Below, piece by piece: positions 17,541-25,019 of a stretch of DNA of 64,000 nucleotides. The stretch covers positions 248,001-312,000 of the forward strand of contig NZ_FWFO01000003.1 of assembly GCF_900172225.1 (NCBI RefSeq), in the 5' to 3' direction. Source of the DNA: Falsiruegeria litorea R37. Its GTDB lineage: Bacteria; Pseudomonadota; Alphaproteobacteria; Rhodobacterales; Rhodobacteraceae. The notes beneath the pieces are model-generated. The model was given only the letters and a program-made list of their open reading frames with translations. It was not told where the DNA came from and made no database searches. Within the stretch, counting starts at the first letter, position 1; the number at the start of each line of letters is the position of its first letter. The position numbers were made by a program, and so were the translations under genes.

Positions 17541-20345
17541 ATGAGCAAGACCGAGTTTGGAAAAGGTTGCCATCTGCATCTGATCGACGGCTCGGCCTTT
17601 ATCTTTCGCGCCTATCACGCGCTGCCGCCGCTGACGCGCAAATCGGACGGGCTGCCGATTGGGGCCGTGTCGGGCTTCTGCAACATGTTGCAGCGCTATG
17701 TCGATGGCAATCATGGTCCCGACGCTCCGACCCATCTGGCCGTGATCTTTGACAAGGGCAGCCATACGTTCCGCAACGATATGTATGACCTCTACAAAGC
17801 CAACCGCGAAGCGATGCCCGAGGACCTGCGCCCGCAGATGCCGCTGACGCGCGAGGCGACCCGCGCCTTCAACATCGCCTGCGAAGAGATGGAGGGGTAT
17901 GAGGCCGATGACATCATCGCAACCCTGGCTGTGCAGGCGCGCGAGGCCGGCGGCCGCTGCACCATCATCAGCTCGGACAAAGACCTGATGCAACTGGTGG
18001 GCGACGGGGTCGAAATGCACGATGCGATGAAGAACAAGCGCATCGATCGCGATGGCGTGTTCGAAAAGTTCGGTGTGTACCCTGAGCGGGTTGTGGACGT
18101 GCAGGCGTTGGCAGGCGACAGCGTCGACAACGTGCCGGGCGCACCGGGCATTGGGGTCAAGACCGCCGCCCTGCTGATCAACGAATACGGTGATCTGGAA
18201 ACCCTTCTGGACCGCGCCGAAGAGATCAAGCAGCCCAAACGCCGCCAGACCCTGATCGAAAAGCGCGAGCAGATTGAACTGTCGAAACGGTTGGTGCAGT
18301 TGGATGAAAAGACACCTCTGACGTTTACTCTAGATGATCTCGAAGTACGCGACCCGGACCCCGAAACCTTGCTTGGTTTTTTGGCCGAAATGGAATTCCG
18401 CACCCTGACCAAGCGGATCGCCGATCAGCTTGGGGCCGAGGCTCCGGTCATTGTTGAAAAAGCAGCGCCTGATGCCGCAGAGGTCGTGGCCGAGGACGTG
18501 CCCTTTGATGCGTCGAAATACGAATGCATCCGCGACGCGGCAGCCCTGCGGCCGTGGATCAACCTGATCCGGGACAGGGGCTGGGTTGCGGTCGACACGG
18601 AAACCACCGGTCTGAACGAAATGATCGCGGGTCTTGTGGGCATATCGCTCTGTGTCGAAGCCGGATCGGCCTGCTACATCCCGCTGACCCATCGTGCGGC
18701 GGCGGCAGATGACCTCTTTGGTTCAGACGAGTTGTCCGAAGGGCAAATGCCGCTGAATGAGGCCATCGACCTGCTAAAGCCGGTGCTCGAGGATCCCTCG
18801 ATCCTGAAGATCGGGCAGAACATGAAATACGACGCCAAGATTTTTGAGCGCTACGGCGTGCGCGTGGCCCCGATCGACGACACGATGTTGATGTCTTATG
18901 CGATGCACGGCGGCGAGCATGGGCACGGGATGGACACGCTGTCCGAACGTTATCTGAGTCACACACCGATCCCGATCAAACCGCTGTTGGGCTCGGGCAA
19001 GTCGGCGATCACCTTTGACAAGGTGCCGATTGATGAGGCCACGGCTTATGCCGCCGAAGATGCGGACATCACCCTGCGCCTGTGGCAACTGTTCAAACCG
19101 CAACTGCACCGCGCGCAGGTGACCACGGTCTATGAAACGCTGGAACGCCCTTTGGTGCCAGTGCTGACCGAAATGGAAATGCACGGCATCAAGGTTGACC
19201 GCGAAGTTCTGAGCCGTATGTCCAATGCTTTTGCTCAAAAGATGGCGGGGCTTGAGGCTGAAATCCACGAATTGGCAGGCGAGACGTTCAACGTGGGCTC
19301 CCCGGCGCAACTGGGTGAGATCCTGTTTGACAAGATGGCGCTTGAGGGCGGCAAGAAAGGCAAAACCGGCAAGTATTCGACCGGGGCGGATATCTTGGAG
19401 GACCTGGCGACCGAGCATGAACTGCCACGTCGGGTGCTGGATTGGCGCCAGTTGAGCAAGCTGAAATCGACCTACACAGACGCGCTGCAAACGCACATCA
19501 ACCCCGACACGGGCCGCGTTCACACGTCCTATTCGATCACCGGGGCCAACACCGGTCGTCTGGCCTCGACCGACCCGAACCTGCAGAATATACCTGTCCG
19601 GACCGAAGAAGGTCGGCGCATCCGCGAGGCGTTCATTGCCGAGCCGGGCAACGTTCTGGTGTCACTAGACTACAGCCAGATCGAACTGCGCATCCTGGCG
19701 CATATTGCCGAGATCGACGCGCTGAAACAGGCCTTTGCCGATGGGCTGGACATTCACGCCATGACGGCGTCCGAGATGTTCGATGTGCCGCTGGATGAGA
19801 TGACGCCGGATATCCGACGTCAGGCCAAGGCGATCAACTTTGGTGTGATCTACGGCATCTCGGGCTTTGGACTGGCCCGCAACCTGCGCATCCCACGGGC
19901 CGAGGCGCAGGGGTTCATCGACCGCTATTTCGAGCGGTTCCCCGGCATCCGCCGCTATATGGACAACACGGTGGAGTTCGCCAAAGAGCACGGCTATGTG
20001 CAGACGCTGTTCGGCCGCAAGATCCACACGACCGAGATCGCCGCCAAAGGCCCGCGTGCGGGCTTTGCCAAACGCGCCGCGATCAACGCGCCCATCCAAG
20101 GCACCGCCGCAGACGTGATCCGCCGCGCCATGGTGCAGATGCCGGATGCGATCAGGGGTTTGCCAGCCAAGATGCTGCTTCAGGTGCACGACGAACTTCT
20201 GTTCGAAGTGGCCGAGGATGCTGTGGATCAGACTATCGAAGCCGCCCGCGCCGTGATGGAAGGGGCCGCAGACCCGGCGGTGAAATTGGATGTGAAACTG
20301 ACTGTGGACGCCGGTCAGGGCGCGAACTGGGCCGAAGCGCACTAA
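17541..20345 (+). CDS. polA: DNA polymerase I
   Basis: A 934-residue repair and Okazaki-fragment polymerase. The N-terminal 5'-3' exonuclease (1-~290: LIDGSAFIFRAYHALPP, YEADDIIATLA, GDSVDNVPGAPGIG) is followed by an intact 3'-5' proofreading domain (VAVDTETTGL with the DxE pair; AEDADITLRL) and the polymerase domain (VSLDYSQIELRI motif A, RRQAKAINFGVIYG motif B, QVHDELLFE motif C). All three activities should therefore be present. The ATG at 17541 has only a weak purine-rich site, AAAAGG, 12 bases upstream. The 184-base upstream gap is shared with a divergent membrane-protein gene. Confidence 0.98.
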   Translation: MSKTEFGKGCHLHLIDGSAFIFRAYHALPPLTRKSDGLPIGAVSGFCNMLQRYVDGNHGPDAPTHLAVIFDKGSHTFRNDMYDLYKANREAMPEDLRPQMPLTREATRAFNIACEEMEGYEADDIIATLAVQAREAGGRCTIISSDKDLMQLVGDGVEMHDAMKNKRIDRDGVFEKFGVYPERVVDVQALAGDSVDNVPGAPGIGVKTAALLINEYGDLETLLDRAEEIKQPKRRQTLIEKREQIELSKRLVQLDEKTPLTFTLDDLEVRDPDPETLLGFLAEMEFRTLTKRIADQLGAEAPVIVEKAAPDAAEVVAEDVPFDASKYECIRDAAALRPWINLIRDRGWVAVDTETTGLNEMIAGLVGISLCVEAGSACYIPLTHRAAAADDLFGSDELSEGQMPLNEAIDLLKPVLEDPSILKIGQNMKYDAKIFERYGVRVAPIDDTMLMSYAMHGGEHGHGMDTLSERYLSHTPIPIKPLLGSGKSAITFDKVPIDEATAYAAEDADITLRLWQLFKPQLHRAQVTTVYETLERPLVPVLTEMEMHGIKVDREVLSRMSNAFAQKMAGLEAEIHELAGETFNVGSPAQLGEILFDKMALEGGKKGKTGKYSTGADILEDLATEHELPRRVLDWRQLSKLKSTYTDALQTHINPDTGRVHTSYSITGANTGRLASTDPNLQNIPVRTEEGRRIREAFIAEPGNVLVSLDYSQIELRILAHIAEIDALKQAFADGLDIHAMTASEMFDVPLDEMTPDIRRQAKAINFGVIYGISGFGLARNLRIPRAEAQGFIDRYFERFPGIRRYMDNTVEFAKEHGYVQTLFGRKIHTTEIAAKGPRAGFAKRAAINAPIQGTAADVIRRAMVQMPDAIRGLPAKMLLQVHDELLFEVAEDAVDQTIEAARAVMEGAADPAVKLDVKLTVDAGQGANWAEAH

Positions 20346-20371
20346 GGGCCCTCAAGGGACGCTGCGCATCA

Positions 20372-20390
20372 GGCCCGACGGGCCCTCTTT
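20372..20390 (+). terminator. Possible polA terminator
   Basis: GGCCC-gac-GGGCC hairpin (20372-20384) followed by CTCTTT, 27 bases after the polA stop. Stem is short and the T-run weak, so this is only a candidate. Confidence 0.4.
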
Positions 20391-20396
20391 GCAGCG

Positions 20397-20417
20397 GGTC
20401 AGCCCTTGGGGCTGACC
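20397..20417 (-). repeat. Perfect 9-bp hairpin across the DUF2798 stop codon
   Basis: GGTCAGCCC (20397-20405) and GGGCTGACC (20409-20417) pair around a 3-base loop. The stop codon at 20399-20401 lies inside the stem. No T-run follows on either strand. Confidence 0.75.
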
Positions 20418-20629
20418 AAGCGCTCGACGAACCGGCGCACCACGGGCGCAACGATCAGGATGACCGCGAAGGCAATGGGCCAACTGAAGGCCCATGCCCC
20501 CATCCATTTGCCGAACGTGTGCTCACCCAAGCCAACCGCCTTGATCGTTGCCACGCAGGTCACGATGCAGGACATGATACCGGAGACCAGAAAGCCGAAC
20601 AGGACGGGGGCAAATCGGGCGGGCAGCAT
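20399..20629 (-). CDS. DUF2798 two-helix membrane protein
   Basis: A 76-residue protein with two hydrophobic helices (about 5-30 and 45-65) and the KWMGAWAFSWPIAFAVILIVAP block that defines the DUF2798 family. Function unknown. Its stop codon lies within a perfect 9-base hairpin (20397-20417). It precedes, on the same strand, nothing closely coupled: hydroxypyruvate isomerase ends 12 bases upstream, so the two could be co-transcribed. Confidence 0.85.
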   Translation of the reverse strand: MLPARFAPVLFGFLVSGIMSCIVTCVATIKAVGLGEHTFGKWMGAWAFSWPIAFAVILIVAPVVRRFVERLVSPKG

Positions 20630-20641
20630 CTGGGTCGCTTT

Positions 20642-21400
20642 CTAGTCGCTGGGTCGCCACCCCAACGTGTCTACGGTCCGGGGCTTTGACGGTTTGTATT
20701 CCGCACTGACCCAACCGCTGTACCCGGCATCATCAAACGCCTGAAACAGAGCCGGAAAGTCCATCGTGCCACGCCCCGGTTCAGACCGGTCCGGCGCGGC
20801 GCCGATCTGGACATGAACCGCGCGCGAGTGAAAGCGCTCCCACACGTCAAGCGCATCACCGTGGATCACCTCTGCGTGATAGGTGTCATATTGCAGGCCC
20901 ACATTCGGGCGCGCCACCTGATCCAACACCTCGGCAGCGAGATCATAATCGTTCAGGAAATAGTCAGGCTGAGCAACGGGGTTGAGCGGCTCGATGGTGA
21001 ACTGCTGTTTTGGCGCATGATCTGCCGCCCATTGCAGGTTTCGCACAAAGGTCTCTTGTGCCTGTGCGCCCTGTTCATACCCCGCCATGATGTGCACGAT
21101 CCCCGGGCGCAGCTGTTCAACATAGCGCATCACGCGGGTGATATCCCGTTGAAATCGCGCCTCTTCCCCTGGCACAGCCGCAAATCCCGGCTGCCCGCCC
21201 GTGTAGTTCGGCGGCGGCGCATTGATCAGCACCAGCTCTAGCCCGTTTGCCACCAGCGCCCGGCGCGTATCACGGGCTGCAATCTCATAAGGAAAGAGAA
21301 TCTCGACCGCCTCAAAACCGGCCTCTGCCGCCGCTTGAAAGCGATCAAGATAGGGTAACTCGGCAAAGAGCAGAGAGATGTTGGCGGCAAACTTGGGCAT
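20642..21400 (-). CDS. hyi: Hydroxypyruvate isomerase
   Basis: A 252-residue TIM-barrel enzyme that interconverts hydroxypyruvate and tartronate semialdehyde in glyoxylate metabolism. The family N-terminus (MPKFAANISLLFAELPYLDRF) and the metal/catalytic residues Glu137 (FTIEPLN), Asp172, and Glu234 (VSAEYKPS) are present. The ATG at 21398-21400 is chosen for its GAGG site 5 bases upstream and family fit; the frame remains open further upstream. The neighbouring divergent DMT exporter is transcribed from the 172-base shared gap. The closely related 2-oxo-tetronate isomerase OtnI is an alternative. Confidence 0.9.
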   Translation of the reverse strand: MPKFAANISLLFAELPYLDRFQAAAEAGFEAVEILFPYEIAARDTRRALVANGLELVLINAPPPNYTGGQPGFAAVPGEEARFQRDITRVMRYVEQLRPGIVHIMAGYEQGAQAQETFVRNLQWAADHAPKQQFTIEPLNPVAQPDYFLNDYDLAAEVLDQVARPNVGLQYDTYHAEVIHGDALDVWERFHSRAVHVQIGAAPDRSEPGRGTMDFPALFQAFDDAGYSGWVSAEYKPSKPRTVDTLGWRPSD

Positions 21401-21572
21401 TGGAACCTCATAATGTTCAATGACAGGCATAAACTGTCGATCCATATCCCGCCAAGCCTCTGAAAACGACACATTGTCGAAAACCGGCCAGATAGCAGGG
21501 CGGATTCCGGCGACACCCGAAGAACAACGCCGAATCAGGCGCTTGACCCACATTCGAACAGGACACATCGGG

Positions 21573-22508
21573 ATGGCCTATAGCCCAGATCCCGCCCGGA
21601 TACCTGCGCCCGTCGCCGGTTCCGCGCGGCAGAACATTGCTTCGGGAAACATGCTGGGCATGGCGGCCATGATGACATGGGCTGCGGGCTTTCCTGCGGC
21701 CGAGGTGTTGCTCCAGACCTGGCCGTCGCTGACGATCATCACGGCCCGGCTGATCATGGCGTTGTCCGTTCTCTTCCCCCTGTGGCTGTTGGTCGAAGGG
21801 CCGAGCAAGATCCTGAGCGCAAACTGGCCGCGCGCCTTGGTGATCGGCGGCTTTGGGTTTGGTCTGGGCACCTATCTGTTGCTGGTCGCACAGGCCTTCA
21901 CCGATCCGGTAACCGTCGCCTTGGTGGCCTCTTGCGCCCCCTTGATCGGTGCCATTCTGGAGGTGCGGGCCAAGACCCGCCGACTGAACAAGCAGTTTGC
22001 CTTTGGTGTCATTGCCTCGATCATCGGCGGCATTATTGCGACCAGTGGACTGGCCCCCGTGCAACTGGGCTTGGGCGCGATGTGTGCGATCCTGGCCACG
22101 ACGCTGTTCACCTGGGCGAGCATGAAAACCGTGCAGGCCTTTCCCGATCTGGGGACTGTGGGGCGGTCGACCATCACCTTCACTGGCGCTTTGGTCATGG
22201 TTTCGACATTGCTGGCGGGATCAGCGGTGTTGGGGTTCGAAGTCGCCCCCCGCGTGGCCATCGACATGGAACAGATCGGCATGCTGGCGATCTATGCCAT
22301 TGTCGCCATGTCAGTGAGCCAGATCATGTTCATCGGCGCAGTGGACAAGCTGGGCGTGGCTGTCGCCACGTTCCACATCAACACTGCCCCCTTCTACGTG
22401 ATGGTGATCATGGTGCTGTTAGGTTCGGCCTGGAACTGGACCCAAGCGATAGGCGCAGCCATCGTGGGCCTGGGCGTGGTCGCCTCACAACTGCAGTCTC
22501 GAAGCTAA
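21573..22508 (+). CDS. DMT-family (EamA) permease
   Basis: A 311-residue inner-membrane protein with about ten hydrophobic helices arranged as two EamA repeats (residues ~25-150 and ~165-305). Members of the drug/metabolite transporter superfamily export amino acids, nucleotides or other metabolites; the substrate cannot be read from sequence. The ATG at 21573 is preferred over the longer open frame because AGGA lies about 9 bases upstream and the upstream part lacks membrane-protein character. Its stop codon shares three bases with the convergent DUF1285 stop (CTAA at 22505-22508). Confidence 0.88.
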   Translation: MAYSPDPARIPAPVAGSARQNIASGNMLGMAAMMTWAAGFPAAEVLLQTWPSLTIITARLIMALSVLFPLWLLVEGPSKILSANWPRALVIGGFGFGLGTYLLLVAQAFTDPVTVALVASCAPLIGAILEVRAKTRRLNKQFAFGVIASIIGGIIATSGLAPVQLGLGAMCAILATTLFTWASMKTVQAFPDLGTVGRSTITFTGALVMVSTLLAGSAVLGFEVAPRVAIDMEQIGMLAIYAIVAMSVSQIMFIGAVDKLGVAVATFHINTAPFYVMVIMVLLGSAWNWTQAIGAAIVGLGVVASQLQSRS

Positions 22509-23086
22509 CCCTCGACTTGCGCCGAGGGCATCAGGCCAAAGAAGGCGCCTGCAGACCAGACCCCAAACCAACCATCGTGGTGAACGCCTAGTTCAACCAT
22601 CCGGTAAAAGCTCTTGCGGTCAATCCGCGCCTCAAGCCCGGCGCGCACCAAGACATAGGGCGTGGGCTCGGCACCCTCGGCCAGGCGGATCGGATTATCC
22701 GCGCCCGCAACGACCTGATCCCCGACATGCGTGGTGAACGTCAGTACCAGATCTGAACCCTCCCCCGTGCTGTCGACGTCGAGGGCGACAAAGGGCGCAT
22801 CCTCGACCGTGATTCCCACCTTCTCGACCGGGGTGACCAGAAAGAACTTGTCGTCCTCACGCTTCAGGATCGACGAAAAAAGCTGCACCATCTTGGGGCG
22901 GTTAATGGGGCGCCCTTCGTGGATCCAGGTGCCATCGCGCAGGATCTGGATGTCCAAATCGCCACAAAAGGGCGGGTTCCACAGGTGAACCGGCGGCAAT
23001 CCGCTGTCTTTGGTCGATTTTATCGCCTGTGCGATGTGATCTGCCGAGGGCGTCACGACTTTTTGTCCGCTCATTGTTTTTGCCAT
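22505..23086 (-). CDS. DUF1285 domain protein
   Basis: A 193-residue soluble protein matching DUF1285 end to end: PPVHLWNPPFCGDLDIQI near the start, GTWIHEGRPINRPKMVQLFSSILKREDD in the middle, and FYRMVELGVHH toward the end. Structures of the family show a PH-like plus a small domain; function is unknown. It is divergent from the MoxR operon across 53 bases, so the two promoters must overlap. Confidence 0.9.
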   Translation of the reverse strand: MAKTMSGQKVVTPSADHIAQAIKSTKDSGLPPVHLWNPPFCGDLDIQILRDGTWIHEGRPINRPKMVQLFSSILKREDDKFFLVTPVEKVGITVEDAPFVALDVDSTGEGSDLVLTFTTHVGDQVVAGADNPIRLAEGAEPTPYVLVRAGLEARIDRKSFYRMVELGVHHDGWFGVWSAGAFFGLMPSAQVEG

Positions 23087-23139
23087 TTCCAGTCAACGCG
23101 ATACACTTAGACTCATATAGGTTCATCGAGAGGAAAACC

Positions 23140-24147
23140 ATGTCTGAACCCGCCGATCTGGTCGCCGAGATTGAACGCCTGGAAACCAAGCTGAAAGAGG
23201 CCAAGACCTCGATCACCCGCCGGTTCATCGGACAGGAGCGTGTGGTCGACCTGACACTGACGGCGCTGCTGTGCGGCGGGCATGCTCTGCTGATCGGTCT
23301 GCCGGGTCTGGGCAAGACACGGCTGGTGGAAACCCTGTCAACGGTCATGGGGTTGGACGGCAACCGCATTCAGTTCACTCCTGACCTGATGCCCGCTGAC
23401 ATTCTGGGGTCCGAGGTTTTGGACACCGCCGAAGATGGCTCGCGCCATTTCCGCTTTGTGTCGGGGCCTGTGTTCTGTCAGTTGCTGATGGCGGATGAGA
23501 TCAACCGGGCCAGTCCCCGAACCCAATCGGCGCTGCTGCAAGCGATGCAGGAAAAGACCGTGACCGTCGCGGGCGAGGATCGCAGCCTTGGCGCGCCGTT
23601 CCATGTTCTGGCGACACAGAACCCCATCGAGCAGGAAGGCACCTATCCCCTGCCCGAGGCACAGCTTGACCGCTTTCTGGTGCAGATCGACGTGAACTAT
23701 CCCGACCGCGCGACCGAGCGCGACATTCTGATGGCCACCACCGGGGTTGAAGAGGACGAGTCCAATCAGGTCTTTACCCACCAGGAACTGCTGGACGCGC
23801 AAACCCTGCTGCGCCGGATGCCAGTGGGCGAGTCGGTGGTCGAGATGATCCTGGATCTGGTCCGCGCCTTCCGTCCCGAAGAGCCGGGTGTCTCCGAGCG
23901 CGTGGCTGAAACCGTGGCCTGGGGTCCCGGACCACGTGCAGCGCAAGCCTTGATGATGACCGTACGGGCGCGGGCCTTGTTGCAAGGGCGTCTTGCACCG
24001 AACGCCGAGGATGTCATCGACATGGCGCGCCCCGTGCTCAGCCACCGGATGGCCCTGAACTTTGCCGCCCGTGCGCGTGGGGACAGCTTGGCTGACCTGA
24101 TCGAAACCACAGCGGCCAGCCTGGGCTCGGCCGAGGCGGCCGCGTGA
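23140..24147 (+). CDS. MoxR-family AAA+ ATPase
   Basis: A 335-residue AAA+ ATPase. Walker A GLPGLGKTR, Walker B LLMADEINRA, sensor ATQNPIEQEGTYPLPEAQLDRF and the C-terminal lid are intact. MoxR proteins act as chaperones that mature or load cofactors onto partner complexes, usually with VWA-containing proteins encoded next to them. The ATG at 23140 has GAGAGGA upstream. Its stop overlaps the GTG of the DUF58 gene (GTGA), starting a four-gene chain of overlaps up to 29817. Confidence 0.95.
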   Translation: MSEPADLVAEIERLETKLKEAKTSITRRFIGQERVVDLTLTALLCGGHALLIGLPGLGKTRLVETLSTVMGLDGNRIQFTPDLMPADILGSEVLDTAEDGSRHFRFVSGPVFCQLLMADEINRASPRTQSALLQAMQEKTVTVAGEDRSLGAPFHVLATQNPIEQEGTYPLPEAQLDRFLVQIDVNYPDRATERDILMATTGVEEDESNQVFTHQELLDAQTLLRRMPVGESVVEMILDLVRAFRPEEPGVSERVAETVAWGPGPRAAQALMMTVRARALLQGRLAPNAEDVIDMARPVLSHRMALNFAARARGDSLADLIETTAASLGSAEAAA

Positions 24148-25019
24148 CCCCGGCGCTCACCCTACGCGAAAGATCCGAGACCGAGGCGTCCCGGTTGCCC
24201 CCGTTGCTGGCCTTTGCCGAGCAGCTGGCGGGCACCGTTCTGCTGGGTGATCACGGACGACGCCGCGCGGGGTTGGGCGATGATTTCTGGCAATACCGTC
24301 CCGCGCAGCATGGCGACAGTCGGCGGCTGATCGACCACCGCCGCTCGGCGCGTGGGGATCAGCAGTTCGTCCGCGAACGGGAATGGCAGATTGCGCAATC
24401 AGTGATGCTCTGGGTTGATCAGGGCGCGTCGATGCGGTTTGCATCCGACAAGAGCGTGCCGCAGAAACAAGAACGCGCCCGGCTGCTGGCGCTGGCGATT
24501 GCCATCCTGCTGGTACGCGGCGGGGAACGTGTTGGCCTGACTGGAACCCGCTTGCCGCCCCGGCGCGGCAACGCGCAGATCATCCGCCTGGCCGAGGCTT
24601 GGACGCAGGATGCCGACGCCGACTATGAACCGCCCGAGCACCGCGCGATGGTTCCCTATGCCCGCGCGGTTTTTGTCTCGGACTTTCTGGGCGATCTGTC
24701 TGAGGTGGAAACAGCCCTGACCAAGGCCGCAGACCGAGGCGTGCGCGGCGTATTGTTGCAAGTGCTCGACCCCAGCGAAGAACTGTTCCCCTATCAAGGT
24801 CGCACGATTTTCGAAAGCGTCGGCGGCACTGTCCGCCACGAGACGCTCAAGGCAGGAGAGTTGCGGGGCCGCTATCTGGAACGCTTGGCCGAGCGCAAGG
24901 CCAAGCTGCAAGAACTGTGCCATGTGACCGGCTGGCAACTGGGTCTGCACCACACAAATGACAGCGCGCAATCGGCGCTGCTGTGGCTCTATCGAGCTTT
25001 GGATGGGGGACGTCGATGA
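24144..25019 (+). CDS. DUF58 domain protein
   Basis: A 291-residue protein of the DUF58 family, the usual second gene of MoxR operons. The conserved GDDFWQYRPAQHGDSRRLIDHRRSARGDQQFVRERE block and the VWA-like core with WVDQGASMRF (degenerate MIDAS DxSxS as DQGAS) are visible. It starts with GTG at 24144, overlapping the moxR stop by four bases, and ends in an ATGA overlap with the next gene. Function: a probable VWA-type adaptor for MoxR; inference from family. Confidence 0.9.
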   Translation: MTPALTLRERSETEASRLPPLLAFAEQLAGTVLLGDHGRRRAGLGDDFWQYRPAQHGDSRRLIDHRRSARGDQQFVREREWQIAQSVMLWVDQGASMRFASDKSVPQKQERARLLALAIAILLVRGGERVGLTGTRLPPRRGNAQIIRLAEAWTQDADADYEPPEHRAMVPYARAVFVSDFLGDLSEVETALTKAADRGVRGVLLQVLDPSEELFPYQGRTIFESVGGTVRHETLKAGELRGRYLERLAERKAKLQELCHVTGWQLGLHHTNDSAQSALLWLYRALDGGRR

